Counted from the stretch's first letter, positions 1-14,838 are shown. The stretch: DNA of 64,000 nt from Cladochytrium replicatum (GCA_025526935.1 JAHLKD010000001.1:1054001-1118000); one strand, 5' to 3'. Numbers and translations: made by a program. Notes: generated by a model from the sequence alone, not told the origin.

Positions 1-248
1 ACGATCCTGTGAGGAGAGAGTGGCATGAAAAAAAGATGAGAAGCAAAATTGACCGGCCCGCCAAACATCTACGGATGCTTGACCTTGAGGGTTGCGGGAC
101 TGTGATTCACATTCAGCATTGATTGCTTCATTTAAACGTTATTCTGGAATTTCTGCCATAGTTTTTGTGTTCCAGCTACAGCTGATTAGCGATCTGTGAT
201 CGTGATTGGACGAACAACTTTCCCTCTTCTTGGCCTAGTCATTGAAAT

Positions 249-3200
249 ATGCCTGGTCCTTCCACTGTTACGTTTGCAGTGAGTGCTTTTCACTTCGAAA
301 TGGCAAGAAAGATCTGAAATCGATTGTTTTGGAAAGCCGAGCGAAGTTCATATATTTCCAGATGGTCGATCTGAAGCGTCCAACGACACAGCAAGGCGGC
401 GGGAGAAATCCTTTGAATTCCATCCTCGAAGTACAGACGATCGTCTCCTCCAGTCCTCCAACGGCATCAGGGCATCTTCTGTTACCCCAGATCAACTCAA
501 TCCCATTGAAAACAAGGTCCGTGCGCATGTTTTTGCGTCTCGCATCCGGATCAAAGAGCTCTTCGCCGATTTCGACAAGTTGAGGTCCGGCTACATCACG
601 GCAGCGCAATTCCGAAGATGCCTTGGTGCGGCCATGGAGAAGGGAGTGGTATCACCACTAACGGACGAAGAGTATGATGTCTTGGGAAGGCGATACGATT
701 TGAAGGGAGACGGGACGTTTAAATGGACGTCGTTCATTGAGAGCATCGATGAAGGTTTGTTGGAGTAAAATTAGTACGCTCAATAGTCAAGAAGACTGAA
801 AATGTTGCTGAAAAGTCTTCGGATCTCAGAAGCTTGAACAGACTCCCACAAAGTACATTCCGGCACCACATGAAGGTGAGTTCAGCATTTAAAACATTTG
901 AGATGCTTATCTGCTGGTTTGTCAGTGGTAAAGCCTGTTCGTCCTCCTCTATCACCCAAGAGCGAGTCTGTTTTCAAGGAGGTGATTGATCGTTTACGCT
1001 CCTACGTGAAACATCATGGTTCTGATCTAAAAACGTGGTTCAAAGACTTTGATAAGCATAACAATGGCAAGCGCCAAGATTATCTACTGTGTAGACCCTG
1101 TCCTAACTTGTCAATTTTAAGGATTTATCACAATCAACCAGTTTAGACGAGGCATCCCACAGAATCTACTGAGCCTTGAAGAAGAGGATGTCCTCCTGAA
1201 TCAATATAGCGACGAGGTCACCGGCACAGTGAACTACTTTAAGCTCAACACGGATGTCAACCGAAAAGGTATAAAGACAACGATTTGAAGTTGCCCGTAT
1301 TTGGCCTTAATCTATCAGTTGTTCATTGGTCCACGTTGCGGAATGCAGTACGCAGACAACAGCTCGTTTCACACGCGCAATTGGTGGCCAAATTAACCAA
1401 CACGGAGCTTCACGAGCATGTGCCAGTTGGCACCGAGCAATTGCTCTTGCCGGAAGAGAGCTTTGGATCTGATCATCCTACGGCTGAAGAGGTCGAAAAC
1501 GAAATAAAGAAGCGTCAGTAGCGCGCAATACAAAATCAGCTCCAATCTGATTAATTATAGAGGTGTACAAAGAGAGAATCAGGCTCGTAGAATTCTTCAG
1601 AGATTACGATCGTCACAACTGTGGTCGCGTAACCAAGGCACAGGTGAAAGTCTCTCACATGTCACCGAACTTGACTAATAGCGCGGCACCAAAGTTCCTT
1701 GCAGGGCTACGGCTCTCTCGCTTGGGCTTACGGAGTGCCGAAATTCGCGCACTTTTAGCAAAGTATAGAGCCCAAGATGGGCAGATTTCGTACAGACGCT
1801 TTTGCAACACGATTGACACAGGTGGGGAGCCATTTGCAAGGAAAGGGCAGGAATATCCTCATGAGTGATCATTAGTGTTTACGATACCTCACTTGGAAGA
1901 AAAACCGTTGGCGGACGTTAAGCCTCCGGAACGGTCCTACTTAGTCAGAGTCAGTTTCGTGAACGGAATCCGGTTCTTAGCAATAACATTGATGAACCAG
2001 GGCTCGAATGACCTATCTCCGGAGGAAGAAGTACGCTGCAGTGAAATCATTGAGAAATATCAAAAGATTATGTCTGTCCGCCGACTTCTCCTAGCCCCCT
2101 TCTTCAAAGATTTTGATAAAGTGAGCCAGATCACCTATTCTTATTTGTTTGCATATATACTCATCGCGCACAGTATCTTGGAAGTATCGGAAGAGTGACA
2201 CGATCGCACTTCTGTCGTTTGCTCTCCACCATGAAGCTCGACGTTTCCGAGAACGATTTGCATATTTTGTTCAAGAAGTACGAAGACCGTAAGAATGGTC
2301 GTCTCAATTACATGGAGTTCATTCGTACGATTGATCCCGAAAGTGAGTTAAGTCAATCATTCCCTGTATTGCAAGTCTAATCTTGCGTGACCCAAGCGTA
2401 TGATCCAAACTTTAACAAATACCCCAAGCTGGAGCAGTCCTCAACTGAAGATGAAAATGGAACTCCTACACAATTACAGGCGGACCCGAAAAAGATTATG
2501 GATCGTCTCAGGTACGACGTGCTAGCTAAGCGAACTCGTGTGAGCGAGTTTTTCCGTGACTTCGATAAACTACGTCGCTACTGCATCCCACGCCAAGAAT
2601 TCATTCGCGGCATCAACCGAATTGGCCTGAATCTGACTGAGGAAGAGTACGAAACAATCGCGGACCATTACAACGACTCGACCGAGAAGGATTGCTGTCG
2701 TTGGAAAGATTTCGAGCAGGATATTGAAAGAGGTAGCCTGCGCATGCCTGCTTTTTGGTACGAAGTAATATGCAACTGCTTCGCTTACAGTTTTTGGTGA
2801 GACTGGTCTTGAAGCTCGACCGTCCGTGCTTCCCAAACCAGCTTTGGTGAAGTCTAGTCCATTTTTAACGATTGGAGGTCTTTCAAAGGAAGAAAGAGCG
2901 GTTCTTTCATCCGTACTCAGTCGTATGCGAGAGCACTTGACCCTACGACAGATAAGCATTAAGCCATTCTTCAAGGACTTCGACAAGGTTTGTGAAGCCC
3001 AAATATCTCAAGAACGGTCCCTTTTTAATGTTATTTGTTCGTAGTTGTGCACTGGTCACGTCAGTCGCCCTCAATTCCGCCAGTGCTTGACATACATGAA
3101 TGTTAATGTGACGGATGCAGAGTTCGATGTGCTGTGTAAGCGGTGGTCAAAATCTGTATCGGAGGGCGGGATCATTGCAATCAGTGGAAACGATCGGGTT

Positions 3201-4301
3201 TGCTATCTCACTTTTCTGAAGGAGCTGGACGAAGGGATACTGAATATCGAAGTTGACAACCCCGAGAACGAAGCCAAAAGCAGGCACAACAGGGAGCTGC
3301 AAATAAGTGGCAACAAGGAAGCTGAACCCGGAGAGAGCCTCATGTTTTCTGAACAGGACTTTGAGAATCTAATGAAACGTATCAAAACAAAGGTGAGAGC
3401 AAGCTGCCTTACCATCATATTATTTTGAACTTAACTGAGAAATGCAGGCCAAAACTGAACGAGTCCGCGTTATTGACTTCATGAGAGATTTTGATCATCT
3501 TAGGCACGGGAAGATCAAACGAGATGAATTCAGACGGGGTCTCAAACTCCTCTTCTTTAATATGACCGAGGTGTGTTTTGCTTCGACAATGATCCGATCA
3601 ATCATCAGTGTTTCTTAAATCTTATACTTCCTAAATTCCAAAGCTCGAGCTCACCACACTCGAAACTGTATATCAGTGCAAAGCAGATCCCCACTTGATC
3701 GAATACGTGAAGTTTTCAGACGCTATTGAATCTGTTTTCACCACACGGGAGGTGGAGCTGGATCCTCGGAGCGAGCCTCGGACGTTTACAGACTACAGAT
3801 ACGAAAGCGGAGCAGAAAAGATCGATCGGGTACTGAAGCTCCCCGAATTACGTTCAGCCTCCGGCGAGGAAGAGCGTCGTCGTTGGAATGTTGAGCAAAA
3901 AGCTCGATTTGGAACAGTTCTCAGTGGACCTGGTGTGTTGGATTGGGTCCTTATTAGACTGGCAGAGAAAGTTCGCCGGAGGAGAATCGATGTTTTGAAT
4001 GCATTGGAAGATTTTGATTTCGTTGGTGAAGGTAGTGAGATGTTGGTGGAATGTTTTGTCTCTGCTCAATTATGATCTAGGCTCAATCACCACAAACCAC
4101 TTCCGTTCGGTTCTGAACAATCTTAACCTCAGTGTGGATGACCAGGAAATACTCGCCCTCGCACAGCGGTTTGCCATTAATCCGAAGCTGGACCGGATCA
4201 ACTACAGAGCGTTCTCCACAGCCATATCGAAGTCGCTTGTGGTCGATGGCGCGAGTATGATACGGGACAACGCTGACCAACTTGCATACCAGTTGTGGTG
4301 A
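249..4301 (+). CDS. Multi-EF-hand repeat protein (at least eight degenerate EF-hands), many exons
   Basis: Spliced gene. The first exon starts at ATG 249 and ends at a GTGAGT donor (intron 279-336), which puts the first ORF in phase with the EF-hand reading frame. The product is a chain of units of the form F-x2-D-F-D-K-x3-G-x-[IV]-x4-F-R-x2-L, for example 'DFDKLRSGYITAAQF', 'DFDKHNNG', 'DYDRHNCGRVTKAQ', 'CTGHVSRPQF', 'DFDHLRHGKIKRDEF'. Aligned to a 12-residue EF loop the units keep D1, G6 and a hydrophobic residue at 8, but position 3 is L or H and position 12 is usually Q instead of E, so many probably bind calcium weakly or not at all. No enzymatic domain is visible. Similar repeat-only EF-hand proteins are common in flagellated eukaryotes; a flagellar role is inference only. 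It ends 93 bp before the convergent U2SURP gene. Internal exon borders beyond the first few are approximate. Confidence 0.8.
1067..1121 (+). other. Probable GC-AG intron inside the EF-hand gene
   Basis: The EF-hand unit runs 'DKHNNG' and must continue as 'FITINQFRRG' downstream. The only junction found that keeps the frame removes 1067-1121, which begins GCAAGC and ends TTTTAAG with a CCTAAC branch-like sequence about 20 nt before the end. No GT donor nearby restores the frame. All other introns I resolved in the window start with GT. Confidence 0.65.
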
Positions 4302-4394
4302 AGAACAAGATTACAAGCAAGGATTTTAACGATCGAATGTGTTGTAAACTTATAAAGAAATCGTGTACAGGAGTTGAACCACAGAAATGTTGAA

Positions 4395-7747
<3,353 letters not shown>

Positions 7748-7953
7748 ATTTTCTGGCGTTAAATTATTGCAATTTGAACTGGAGGTTCACACACAGGATT
7801 AAGCTCAAGGGACGACCGGTTGTTGCAGCACTGAGCATCCCTCTTCTGTCTGGGCTGGCGGTTTATACTTACTTAGAATCAAGGTAATGAAGCACCAGTG
7901 AGTGCGTTGCTGCATTAATTCTGACCGATCTTTCTAGCGACTCAACGTCAATA

Positions 7954-8918
7954 ATGGCCACATCACCAACCTCATCGGTACGGCCGGGCCTTCTCGTTGC
8001 CTGCCTTCTCCTCGTTTTGTTCTTGAAAGAATGTATGGCCGTCAAGTTTGACCTTCCTGGTTTCCATCCACCAGCGGTTCGCTGTGTTGAACATTTCGTC
8101 GCAAACGAAAATCTGGTCACTGCTGTGGTCGAGATCGGTCCCGGAGAGAATCAAAACATCGACATTGAGGTAATGAAGCGTGTGCTTGAGTTACCTCCAA
8201 CGTGAGGTTCTGGCTGTGACGGCATTCATGGCTTTTATGCCATTGTAGTCATCCGAGGAGATCGTTGACTTCCAGTCCTTTTTCTTAAAGGTGTTCGATA
8301 CCAGCCCAGCGCATAACAAATACTTCACCCGAAACAACGCCGAAGGAACCGTGAAGTTCTCATTTACATCTCACGACAGTGCAGACGTCCGCTTTTGCTT
8401 CACCAACACTCTCAAACGTAATCTTTCATTCGAACCGCACTATCATTGTTCGAGCTGATCGGTTGTGTTGCAGCGGGATTCAATGGCGAACCTAACCTGA
8501 AGCGTTCGATCTACCTTCACATCGACTCTTTGGCGCAGGTCCCGCTCGTCGATTCTGAAAAGGAGAAGGAGAAGTTGCAGCCCATTGAAATTGAACTGCG
8601 CAAGCTCGAGCAGATGCTGTCCGGCGTTATTGGGGACATGGAGTACCTCCGCAACCGTGAAATACAGATGCGTGATACCAACGGTAAATAGCGCAAATCA
8701 GAACCACAGAATCGCATATGCTCATAACACATTTCTGGTGCAGAGGCGACGAACGAGCGAGTCAAATGGTTCAGCATACTGAGTATGCTCGTGCTTGTTA
8801 CGGTCGGGGCAGGACAACTCTGGTATAGGGGTTATTGTAATTCCGTGAATCACATTTTGATTCCTGTGCCCAATATAGGTATCTTAGGCAGTTCTTCCGG
8901 GCGAAGAAGTTGATCTGA
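7954..8918 (+). CDS. ERV25: p24 family cargo adaptor, delta subfamily (ERV25/TMED10)
   Basis: Type I membrane protein of COPII/COPI vesicles that helps select ER export cargo. Five exons join to 237 aa (introns 8170-8248, 8418-8473, 8684-8743, 8823-8878). Visible: an N-terminal signal peptide (hydrophobic run about residues 10-28), a GOLD-type luminal domain ending around 'VRFCFTN', a coiled coil ('IELRKLEQMLSGVIGDMEY', 'NREIQMRDTNEATNERV'), one TM helix ('FSILSMLVLVTVGAGQLW') and a short cytosolic tail 'YLRQFFRAKKLI'. The FF and KK pairs are the known coat-binding signals, and the tail pattern places it in the delta class. About 200 bp separates it from the divergent U2SURP start. Confidence 0.93.
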
Positions 8919-9167
8919 GATGGACTAAACTGAAGCAAGTGCAGTACTACTTTCGCTGGTTTTTTCCTTTTTGTTGTTTATTGGTTCCCAGCGTTGTCTT
9001 GGTGGCACCTGTGTGCCAATCTCCTCCATGAATACATTCGATGATGGTTGGAATCAAGGAAAAGGCTGAACTACACAGCAAAGGATAAATGTTGGCATTG
9101 CGGTGTGCTTACACTGTTTGTGCGTTCTACAACGAGGCGATATTACCACAAGCATGAGGTAATCTGA

Positions 9168-11488
9168 TTAACAGCTTACTTCATTGATAGTCGCCTGAAT
9201 TGCAATAAGATACTCTTGTGAGAGTTCTGTGACACGGAGGTCCAGCGTCGTAACATACTGGTTAATGTTGACTTTCGATTTTAATAACCATGAGCTTTCT
9301 TTACCTTATTCTGAGTGATCGCTTCAAATATCATCTTGCCCTCGAGATCTCCATCACCGCCAGTCTGAGGTTTCACACCTTCCAAACCATTCGCATCGCC
9401 AATAATTGGAACTGATACTGCACCCGGCGAGGTCGCGTCAACTCCAATACTGGATCCCGATGCCACTCCCGAAGATCCCAGGCGATTGCAGCTCATATCA
9501 ACTGTGATCAACGCGGGACTAGCATGTCTAAGAAGCGCACAAAATGCTGGGACGATCAATGGGCCATTGAGAGCATTGCACGAAAGATCCAACGTTCTTA
9601 AGGTAACGTTTCTTGTTAGGCAGGTGAGAAGTTCAGCTCCACCAGTGTCTGCAATGCGATTCATTCGAAGGTTGAGCCCCTTCAGAGTCGAGTTTGCACC
9701 ACCTTCTTGATGCTGGTGCTGCGGAGGAGGTGGACTCGATGGATGGTGGAGCGGTTTCTCCATTGATCGAACTTTTTTCCCGCCGAAACCCGCCGCCGAC
9801 AACGGAACTCTGTTCGGGTCTGCGAGTGCGAAGCCGATGGATTTTGCACCCAGTGGTCCGATGCGGTTGTTTGCGAGATTTAGCTGCGTCAATCGACTCC
9901 CTGCGGTCGCAAGGACTTTGGCGAGACCTCTGGCCCCACCATCCCCAATTTTGTTGTGCGAGAGGTCTGCCAATAACTCATTTATTCAGTTGCAAGAATG
10001 AGCTATTGCGAATCCTACCCAATTCAGAAACAGAGCGATTCTCGATTAGCGCTGCCGCAATCAGCCTGCACTTATCATCGTCGATCCCGCTCATCCGGAT
10101 GCTTAGCTTTCGGAGACATGCCATCAAACATGTGCTGATAGAGTCTGAAATCTTTGATTCTGATCCTCCCGCAACGGACGCAGTGCTGCTCTCGGCGGCA
10201 GGTGCAGTCGCATCTGACAATGGTCCGGACCGAACCCATTTACGTGTGGCATCTTCCCTAGCCGTCTCAGCGTCGAGTGCCGCAATTGTCGCTGGCTGAA
10301 TCCACGATGCATTCTTGAGACACTGGGATAGCGATTGTGCATCTGCTAGTGTCATTCCAAACTGTTTCCAATCGAAATTGATACCGCAGTCTCGGACGCT
10401 TGTGGGTTTGGGATTGGTTAATGTGCAATCATGGATTCAACGTTATTGCTTTACCCATAGACCAAACTGAGCTCAGTCAGATGCGGAAGATAGGCACTCA
10501 GAAGCAAGAGGTCGATGTGATCCGGTCTGGGGTCTGTTGCTTTGACTTGCACGCCTTCAGGAGGTGCCGAAGGTCTCAGCTGTTCGAGATTCAGTGCCTG
10601 TACAAAAGGGGAAGCTAGTCTCAGATCCGAAATCAACCGTGCGAGAGCTTCACGTCCTCTCGCCACGTCCTCAGCGTCAGTGTGTCCATCTCCACTCGTT
10701 GCAACGGCTGTGGGAAACGTTATAGACCATGCGCCGGATGTGGGCAAAACCGAAAGAGAAAATCCAATGAGGTCTTCGAGCTGCTTGATTCCCAACGGGT
10801 CCGCCCCCATTTTGGATTGCACTGGTTGGGCGGGTTGCCGCTGGAGGTTGCGAGTGGCAGCTCCGCATGCGAACGGCGAGCGCGGAATGAATGATTCGAT
10901 TGTTTCGCGCATGTGGAGCTCGAAAAAGAGTCTCTTCCATGATTTACCATGTCGCGCAGGCTCTGGATTTTTGAACCGGGCGGCTGCTCGACGGCGCCAA
11001 TAGGATTCGTCGTCGGGGATCAAAGGTCCAGCTATAGGGAGCGGGAGGTCGACTGATATTGAAGAGAGGACTCTTTCTCGGTATTTTTGCGGAATTCCGC
11101 GAAGAATAGGACGTTCTATTTTGTAAACCAGGATGAAATAGTCTTGAGATTGCATTTTCGAAAACTTACGCTCGAAGTTCTTTACTATCACTCTCATGCA
11201 AGCATCCGAGAGTTTTTCTACTGGAGCCAGGTTCCACTGGGGATCCTCAGCCAGAATGCGTCGTTCCTGACGTTTCCGCACATCTGCGGGAATAATCGGG
11301 ATCTCGCCCGCGACCGAGAGCTGTGATCTGATTCTCTGAAGTCCTCCAGGCTCTAGTACCGACAGTCTAGGGGGTGGACCGCCTGCCGCGTCTGGCGACA
11401 GTGCCGACGTGATTCTCTGATCTGGCAGCAGCGACATTCCCAGGGACACGTGACCAATGGACCAACCAAACAAACGAAGAGTTGACAA
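9168..11488 (-). CDS. DRC5: Dynein regulatory complex subunit 5 (TCTE1/DRC5), leucine-rich repeats
   Basis: Component of the nexin-dynein regulatory complex of motile axonemes. Five exons; introns 11116-11169, 10399-10454, 9967-10018 and 9258-9304. The sum gives 703 aa from ATG 11488 or 686 aa from the internal ATG 11437 ('MSLLPDQ'). Family marks: 'NFEQRPILRGIPQKYRERV', 'DDESYWRRRAAARF', 'WKRLFFELHMRETIESFIP', 'LTELSLVYGVRDCGINFDW', then ribonuclease-inhibitor-type LRRs ('DLSHNKIGDGGARGLAKVL', 'LNLANNRIGPLGAKSIGFA', 'LKGLNLRMNRIADTGG'). The last exon (9168-9257) continues 'NKYVTTLDLRVTELSQEYL', which matches the end of the family. Longer than the human protein because of a linker near the 'LVYG' block and low-complexity insertions. 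The upstream start overlaps the divergent gene at 11457 by 32 bp; the internal start would leave about 19 bp. Confidence 0.93.
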
Positions 11489-12329
11489 CGGGCACTCGGG
11501 GCCTTCCGTGGGACAAGACGATGGTGACCGTACCGCATCTCAAGGAGAGAATGAACCTGCCGGCGATTCAGGTGCCCAATCGAACGAACCGCAGCGTAAC
11601 AAGCCTCCCGCACCACCAAAAGTCCTCACACAGTTCTCAGAGTTCCTAATCGCACGCTCGAACCCACGCGGTGCCGTCGGGAGCCTTCTCATCTACTTCA
11701 TCGCCTTGCTCATCATGGCTCAACTCGAATCCAAGCTTCGATCTACTCTCGGCGACCTTGGCCGCGGCGCGTTCCCAGACTACATGCGCAAATACGACGG
11801 ACCTACGCTCCTCGCCACCCTCGAATCGTATGGTGACGCTGGAAGATCGCGGTACACCTGGATTCTCATCATCGAAAGTGTGCTCTTTGTCCCTGCTACG
11901 TGGGCATGGCTTACGGTTTTGAGCTCGTCGGCTGCATGGCGGTTCGAGGAGTCGGATCCGTGGTCGAGACTCATCAATCTTCTTCCACTAGTCGCGGCTC
12001 TGACTGAAGAAGTCGAGAACGCGGCGTTGTTGAGCGTGCTCTTTGGATTCGAGGGCGTCGCTCCGTATTGTGGGAGCTTGACGACCTGGAAATGGAGCAT
12101 TTCGAGATTCTGTGGATCGCTTGGGGTGGTGACCGTCGTGGTTAACTATGGTCAGGAATTCATGAAGGGGATCTACGCCTGGATCAATGCATTGCGGGGG
12201 AAAGGTCCACGGGTAAACATGGGCAGGCCGGGTGGAGGAATGCCACCTGGTTTGTTGAGAGGTGGACAGCCTGCTCCAGCTGGGAAAAAGAGTGGTGGTT
12301 CCAAAACGAACAACAAAAAGAAGAAATGA
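11457..12329 (+). CDS. Unidentified multi-pass membrane protein
   Basis: Single-exon ORF of 290 aa. The N-terminal 55 residues are hydrophilic and rich in G, Q, E, N and P. Hydrophobic segments follow: 'GSLLIYFIALLIMAQL' (about 76-93), 'WILIIESVLFVPATWAWL' (about 135-155), a weaker one around 'LINLLPLVAAL' and 'LGVVTVVVNYG' (about 222-235). The C-terminus is a basic glycine-rich tail ending in four lysines. I recognise no family. It is divergent from DRC5 and the two 5' ends overlap or almost touch, so they probably share control sequences. Confidence 0.7.
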   Translation: MDQPNKRRVDNGHSGPSVGQDDGDRTASQGENEPAGDSGAQSNEPQRNKPPAPPKVLTQFSEFLIARSNPRGAVGSLLIYFIALLIMAQLESKLRSTLGDLGRGAFPDYMRKYDGPTLLATLESYGDAGRSRYTWILIIESVLFVPATWAWLTVLSSSAAWRFEESDPWSRLINLLPLVAALTEEVENAALLSVLFGFEGVAPYCGSLTTWKWSISRFCGSLGVVTVVVNYGQEFMKGIYAWINALRGKGPRVNMGRPGGGMPPGLLRGGQPAPAGKKSGGSKTNNKKKK

Positions 12330-12451
12330 ATAATAGACGAAAAAATGGGCTGTTTGTATTCGATTTTGAGCTTACATAACTGATTCGGAATAAATCGAAC
12401 TGAAATTCATGTCCAGTAGTTGATTGAGAAAAGTTGCAAGAGTTTCAAAAA

Positions 12452-13191
12452 ATGGGTGGCAGTCAAGGTGACACTCCAAGCATTCGCATTCTCATGGCAC
12501 GAATTACGAGAGCAGTCCTTTTGGTCGGAGCGCTCTTGTGCGGGATTATTCTCATCTATTCGGTAGCGCCGATATCCGATGTCTCAAGTTTTAAGAAGAT
12601 TAGCGCTTACACCGACGCCGGTGCCGACACACTTGAGCCCCAGAGCTGGTACGATGCTGCTATGAAGCGAATACCGTCGTCTTCGTGGCTCGGTGGAGGG
12701 GCAAAGGATCGTAAACCGGGCGAGCCTATCATGGCAATGATGGGAAATGCAACGCTAAAGTAGACCTGACAACATTTGGAGGAACGTGGAACGTCTGATT
12801 AGTGGATTACTTGCAGAGCCGAGTTGGGACGAGCGACATGGAAGTTCCTTCATACAATGGCGGGGAAGTACCCCTACGAACCAAAAGCTGAGGACCGGGA
12901 AGCTATGCTGGATTTTATGTACTCATTTGGGAAAATCTATCCCTGTGGTGATTGGTAAAACGGCGAAGTGAGAAAAAAGTTCGGTCTAATATTTGTCACT
13001 TCCCCAGTGCAGAACATTTCCGTAAAATCCTCATTGCAAACCCACCTGATGTGACGAATCGCACCACCTTTTCACAATGGATGTGCAAAGTGCACAACAT
13101 TGTAAACGACCGACTCCGCAAATCAGTCTACGACTGCAGTAAAGTGGGAGACCAATACCTATGCGGTTGTGCAGACGATGACACAAAGTAA
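12452..13191 (+). CDS. ERV2: FAD-linked sulfhydryl oxidase, ERV2-type (membrane-anchored)
   Basis: Oxidises thiols to disulfides and passes electrons to oxygen through FAD. Three exons (introns 12760-12816, 12955-13007) give 209 aa. An N-terminal hydrophobic anchor ('AVLLVGALLCGIILIYS', about residues 17-35) precedes the Erv/ALR fold: 'AELGRATWKFLHTMAGKYP', the redox motif C-G-D-C split by intron 2, 'AEHFRKIL', then 'WMCKVHNIVNDRLRK' with the family's H-N-x-V-N FAD-binding motif. Two more C-terminal cysteine clusters (Y-D-C, C-G-C) could form the shuttle pair. The TM anchor and lack of a mitochondrial ERV1-type cysteine motif favour the ER enzyme ERV2 over ERV1. It converges with the zinc-finger gene at 13281. 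Confidence 0.92.
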
Positions 13192-13280
13192 CATTTGGGC
13201 TGTTGTAATAAAATAATTATATATATTGTAATATGGAAGAAAATACATTCCAGAAACAAAGAAACAACAAAAAAAGAACT

Positions 13281-14273
13281 TCACAATGAACGCTTCGAAT
13301 GCGATGATTTACGCACAGGTCCCCCAGAACTAACATTATCAACACCATCGTCCAGCTTGTGTACCAGCTTCTCGTGTCTCTGCAGATCATACCTTCGTGA
13401 GAAAGCTCTGTCACAACACGAGCACGAAAAGTTTCGCACGTTGCAATGCGTCCCAGCATAGTGTGTTTTGAGGTTGAATCTTCTCGAGAAAGCCTTATCG
13501 CAGCTTGGGCAGTGGTAAAGCTGGTCGTGTCGGTTTTGTCGAGTCTTCAATATCAAAGCCAAGATCTCCTCTGGACTCTTACAAGCAGCAAAATCTGGTC
13601 CAGCGTCATCGTCATCGCTCAATTCCTCCGTGTTGTCTGGAGTAGAGCGTTGTGTGGGCGAGTTTGAACGAGACACAGACGAGAATCTGGAGGATCCAGT
13701 GCAGTTGGATAGCGCAACGAAATCAGACATGGTCAATTCCGTCTGGCAGGCCATTTCCACAGTTTCACGAGCTCGTGTTGGCGTTCGCGGGGCTGGAGTT
13801 TGCTCAACTGACAACGCCAACGCCGTACCGAACGAATATGGCTCCTCCAAACCAACCGACGAGAACAAAGTCCCTGGTAATACCGAAGAGTCATCCAAAC
13901 AAGCAGGAGAGCCGAGGTCCGAAAAAAGTTCCGAGAACATCGGAGTTGTTACAGAAGCAGGCGGAGTGGGCGGCGTCTGCACCAAGCACGGTGTCTCTGT
14001 CGAAGACGACTCCAGCCATCGCTGTAGCATTTCGAGTGTTCGCGATTTCAGCAAAGACGCAGGTTTCTGAGGTATTGTGGGCACGGTCTCAATCCCCAAG
14101 TTTGACGCAGCAGCAGAGAAGAGCTCTTCTAGCTGATCAACGTGAAGAAGTGAGAGCCACCCATCGTCTTCGGATTCGAGGAGGGTGCCGGGAGACAAGG
14201 ACGCCTCCGGCACATTGCCGCTGCTAAAGTCGAAAACATCTGTCACCACAACTTCACCTTTTGGGGTTTCCAT
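13281..14273 (-). CDS. C2H2 zinc-finger protein, two C-terminal fingers
   Basis: Single-exon 330 aa ORF. The first 240 residues are acidic and rich in S, T and P, like an activation region. Two fingers lie near the C-terminus: 'YHCPSCDKAF...NLKTHYAGTH' and 'FSCSCCDRAF...DLQRHEKLVH', both C-x2-C-x12-H-x4-H. The spacing of two tandem fingers close to the C-terminus is typical of fungal sequence-specific regulators of the Msn2/Com2 kind, but nothing identifies a specific orthologue. The second finger has an extra Cys between the zinc-binding pair. The protein ends in a short basic tail. A DNA-binding role is inferred from the fingers. Confidence 0.85.
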   Translation of the reverse strand: METPKGEVVVTDVFDFSSGNVPEASLSPGTLLESEDDGWLSLLHVDQLEELFSAAASNLGIETVPTIPQKPASLLKSRTLEMLQRWLESSSTETPCLVQTPPTPPASVTTPMFSELFSDLGSPACLDDSSVLPGTLFSSVGLEEPYSFGTALALSVEQTPAPRTPTRARETVEMACQTELTMSDFVALSNCTGSSRFSSVSRSNSPTQRSTPDNTEELSDDDDAGPDFAACKSPEEILALILKTRQNRHDQLYHCPSCDKAFSRRFNLKTHYAGTHCNVRNFSCSCCDRAFSRRYDLQRHEKLVHKLDDGVDNVSSGGPVRKSSHSKRSL

Positions 14274-14838
14274 TTGGCGTTAAGGAAAAAGTGTATCGTG
14301 AGCAAAAGAACCTTCTTTTTATTGGCCAGCGAAGTGACCTCAACAGATTGAGGCAAGAAATATTAAATAGCGATTTGCACTAAACGCTATCGTCGGTTTG
14401 AATCGACGTGTATTTTATGCCCCAATCTGAGAAGGACTATCGAAAGCAGGGAGCGAAAGCGATGCAAGCAAGATTGAAACGTTTTGAGAGTCGGAACCGC
14501 ACCTGATGAACAATAACTATCCACGGAATCGGAACAGCTCGGTTGCCAGATGGATCGACGTGTGGTTTATAGCATCGGGAGACACATCACGTGGAACTGC
14601 GCGTCCCTGCGCGCAGCTGAAGGCACAGTCACATATGAAATTGAGTGTATTTGTCAAATGTGTGGCGGAGAGAGTCTGGACCTGCCAAATCTGGCTGTCG
14701 CAATCGAGGTGTCAAGCCAACTGGTTTCCCAGCGGTCGCACCGCTGATCTTTAAGTAGAGATTGAACATCGACACCGATTGTGCTGCATCTCTCCCTGGT
14801 TTTGATAGTATTAATAAATGTCGGAGGAACTTTTTCAC
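14274..14838. other. Intergenic region between the zinc-finger gene start and the OSTF1 3' end
   Basis: 565 bp that must hold the promoter of the zinc-finger gene (reading leftward) and the OSTF1 terminator. An AT-rich 'TATTAAATAG' lies near 14360. I see no convincing ORF, tRNA or repeat; short ORFs here lack splice sites or recognisable sequence. Confidence 0.5.

Noticed and set aside
10542-11003. Plus-strand 153-aa ORF inside DRC5
   Set aside because: Shadow of the DRC5 exon; no family similarity, while the minus strand carries conserved motifs.
13630-14227. Plus-strand ORFs of 146 and 191 aa opposite the zinc-finger gene
   Set aside because: Antisense to a single-exon gene with two good C2H2 fingers; no features of their own.
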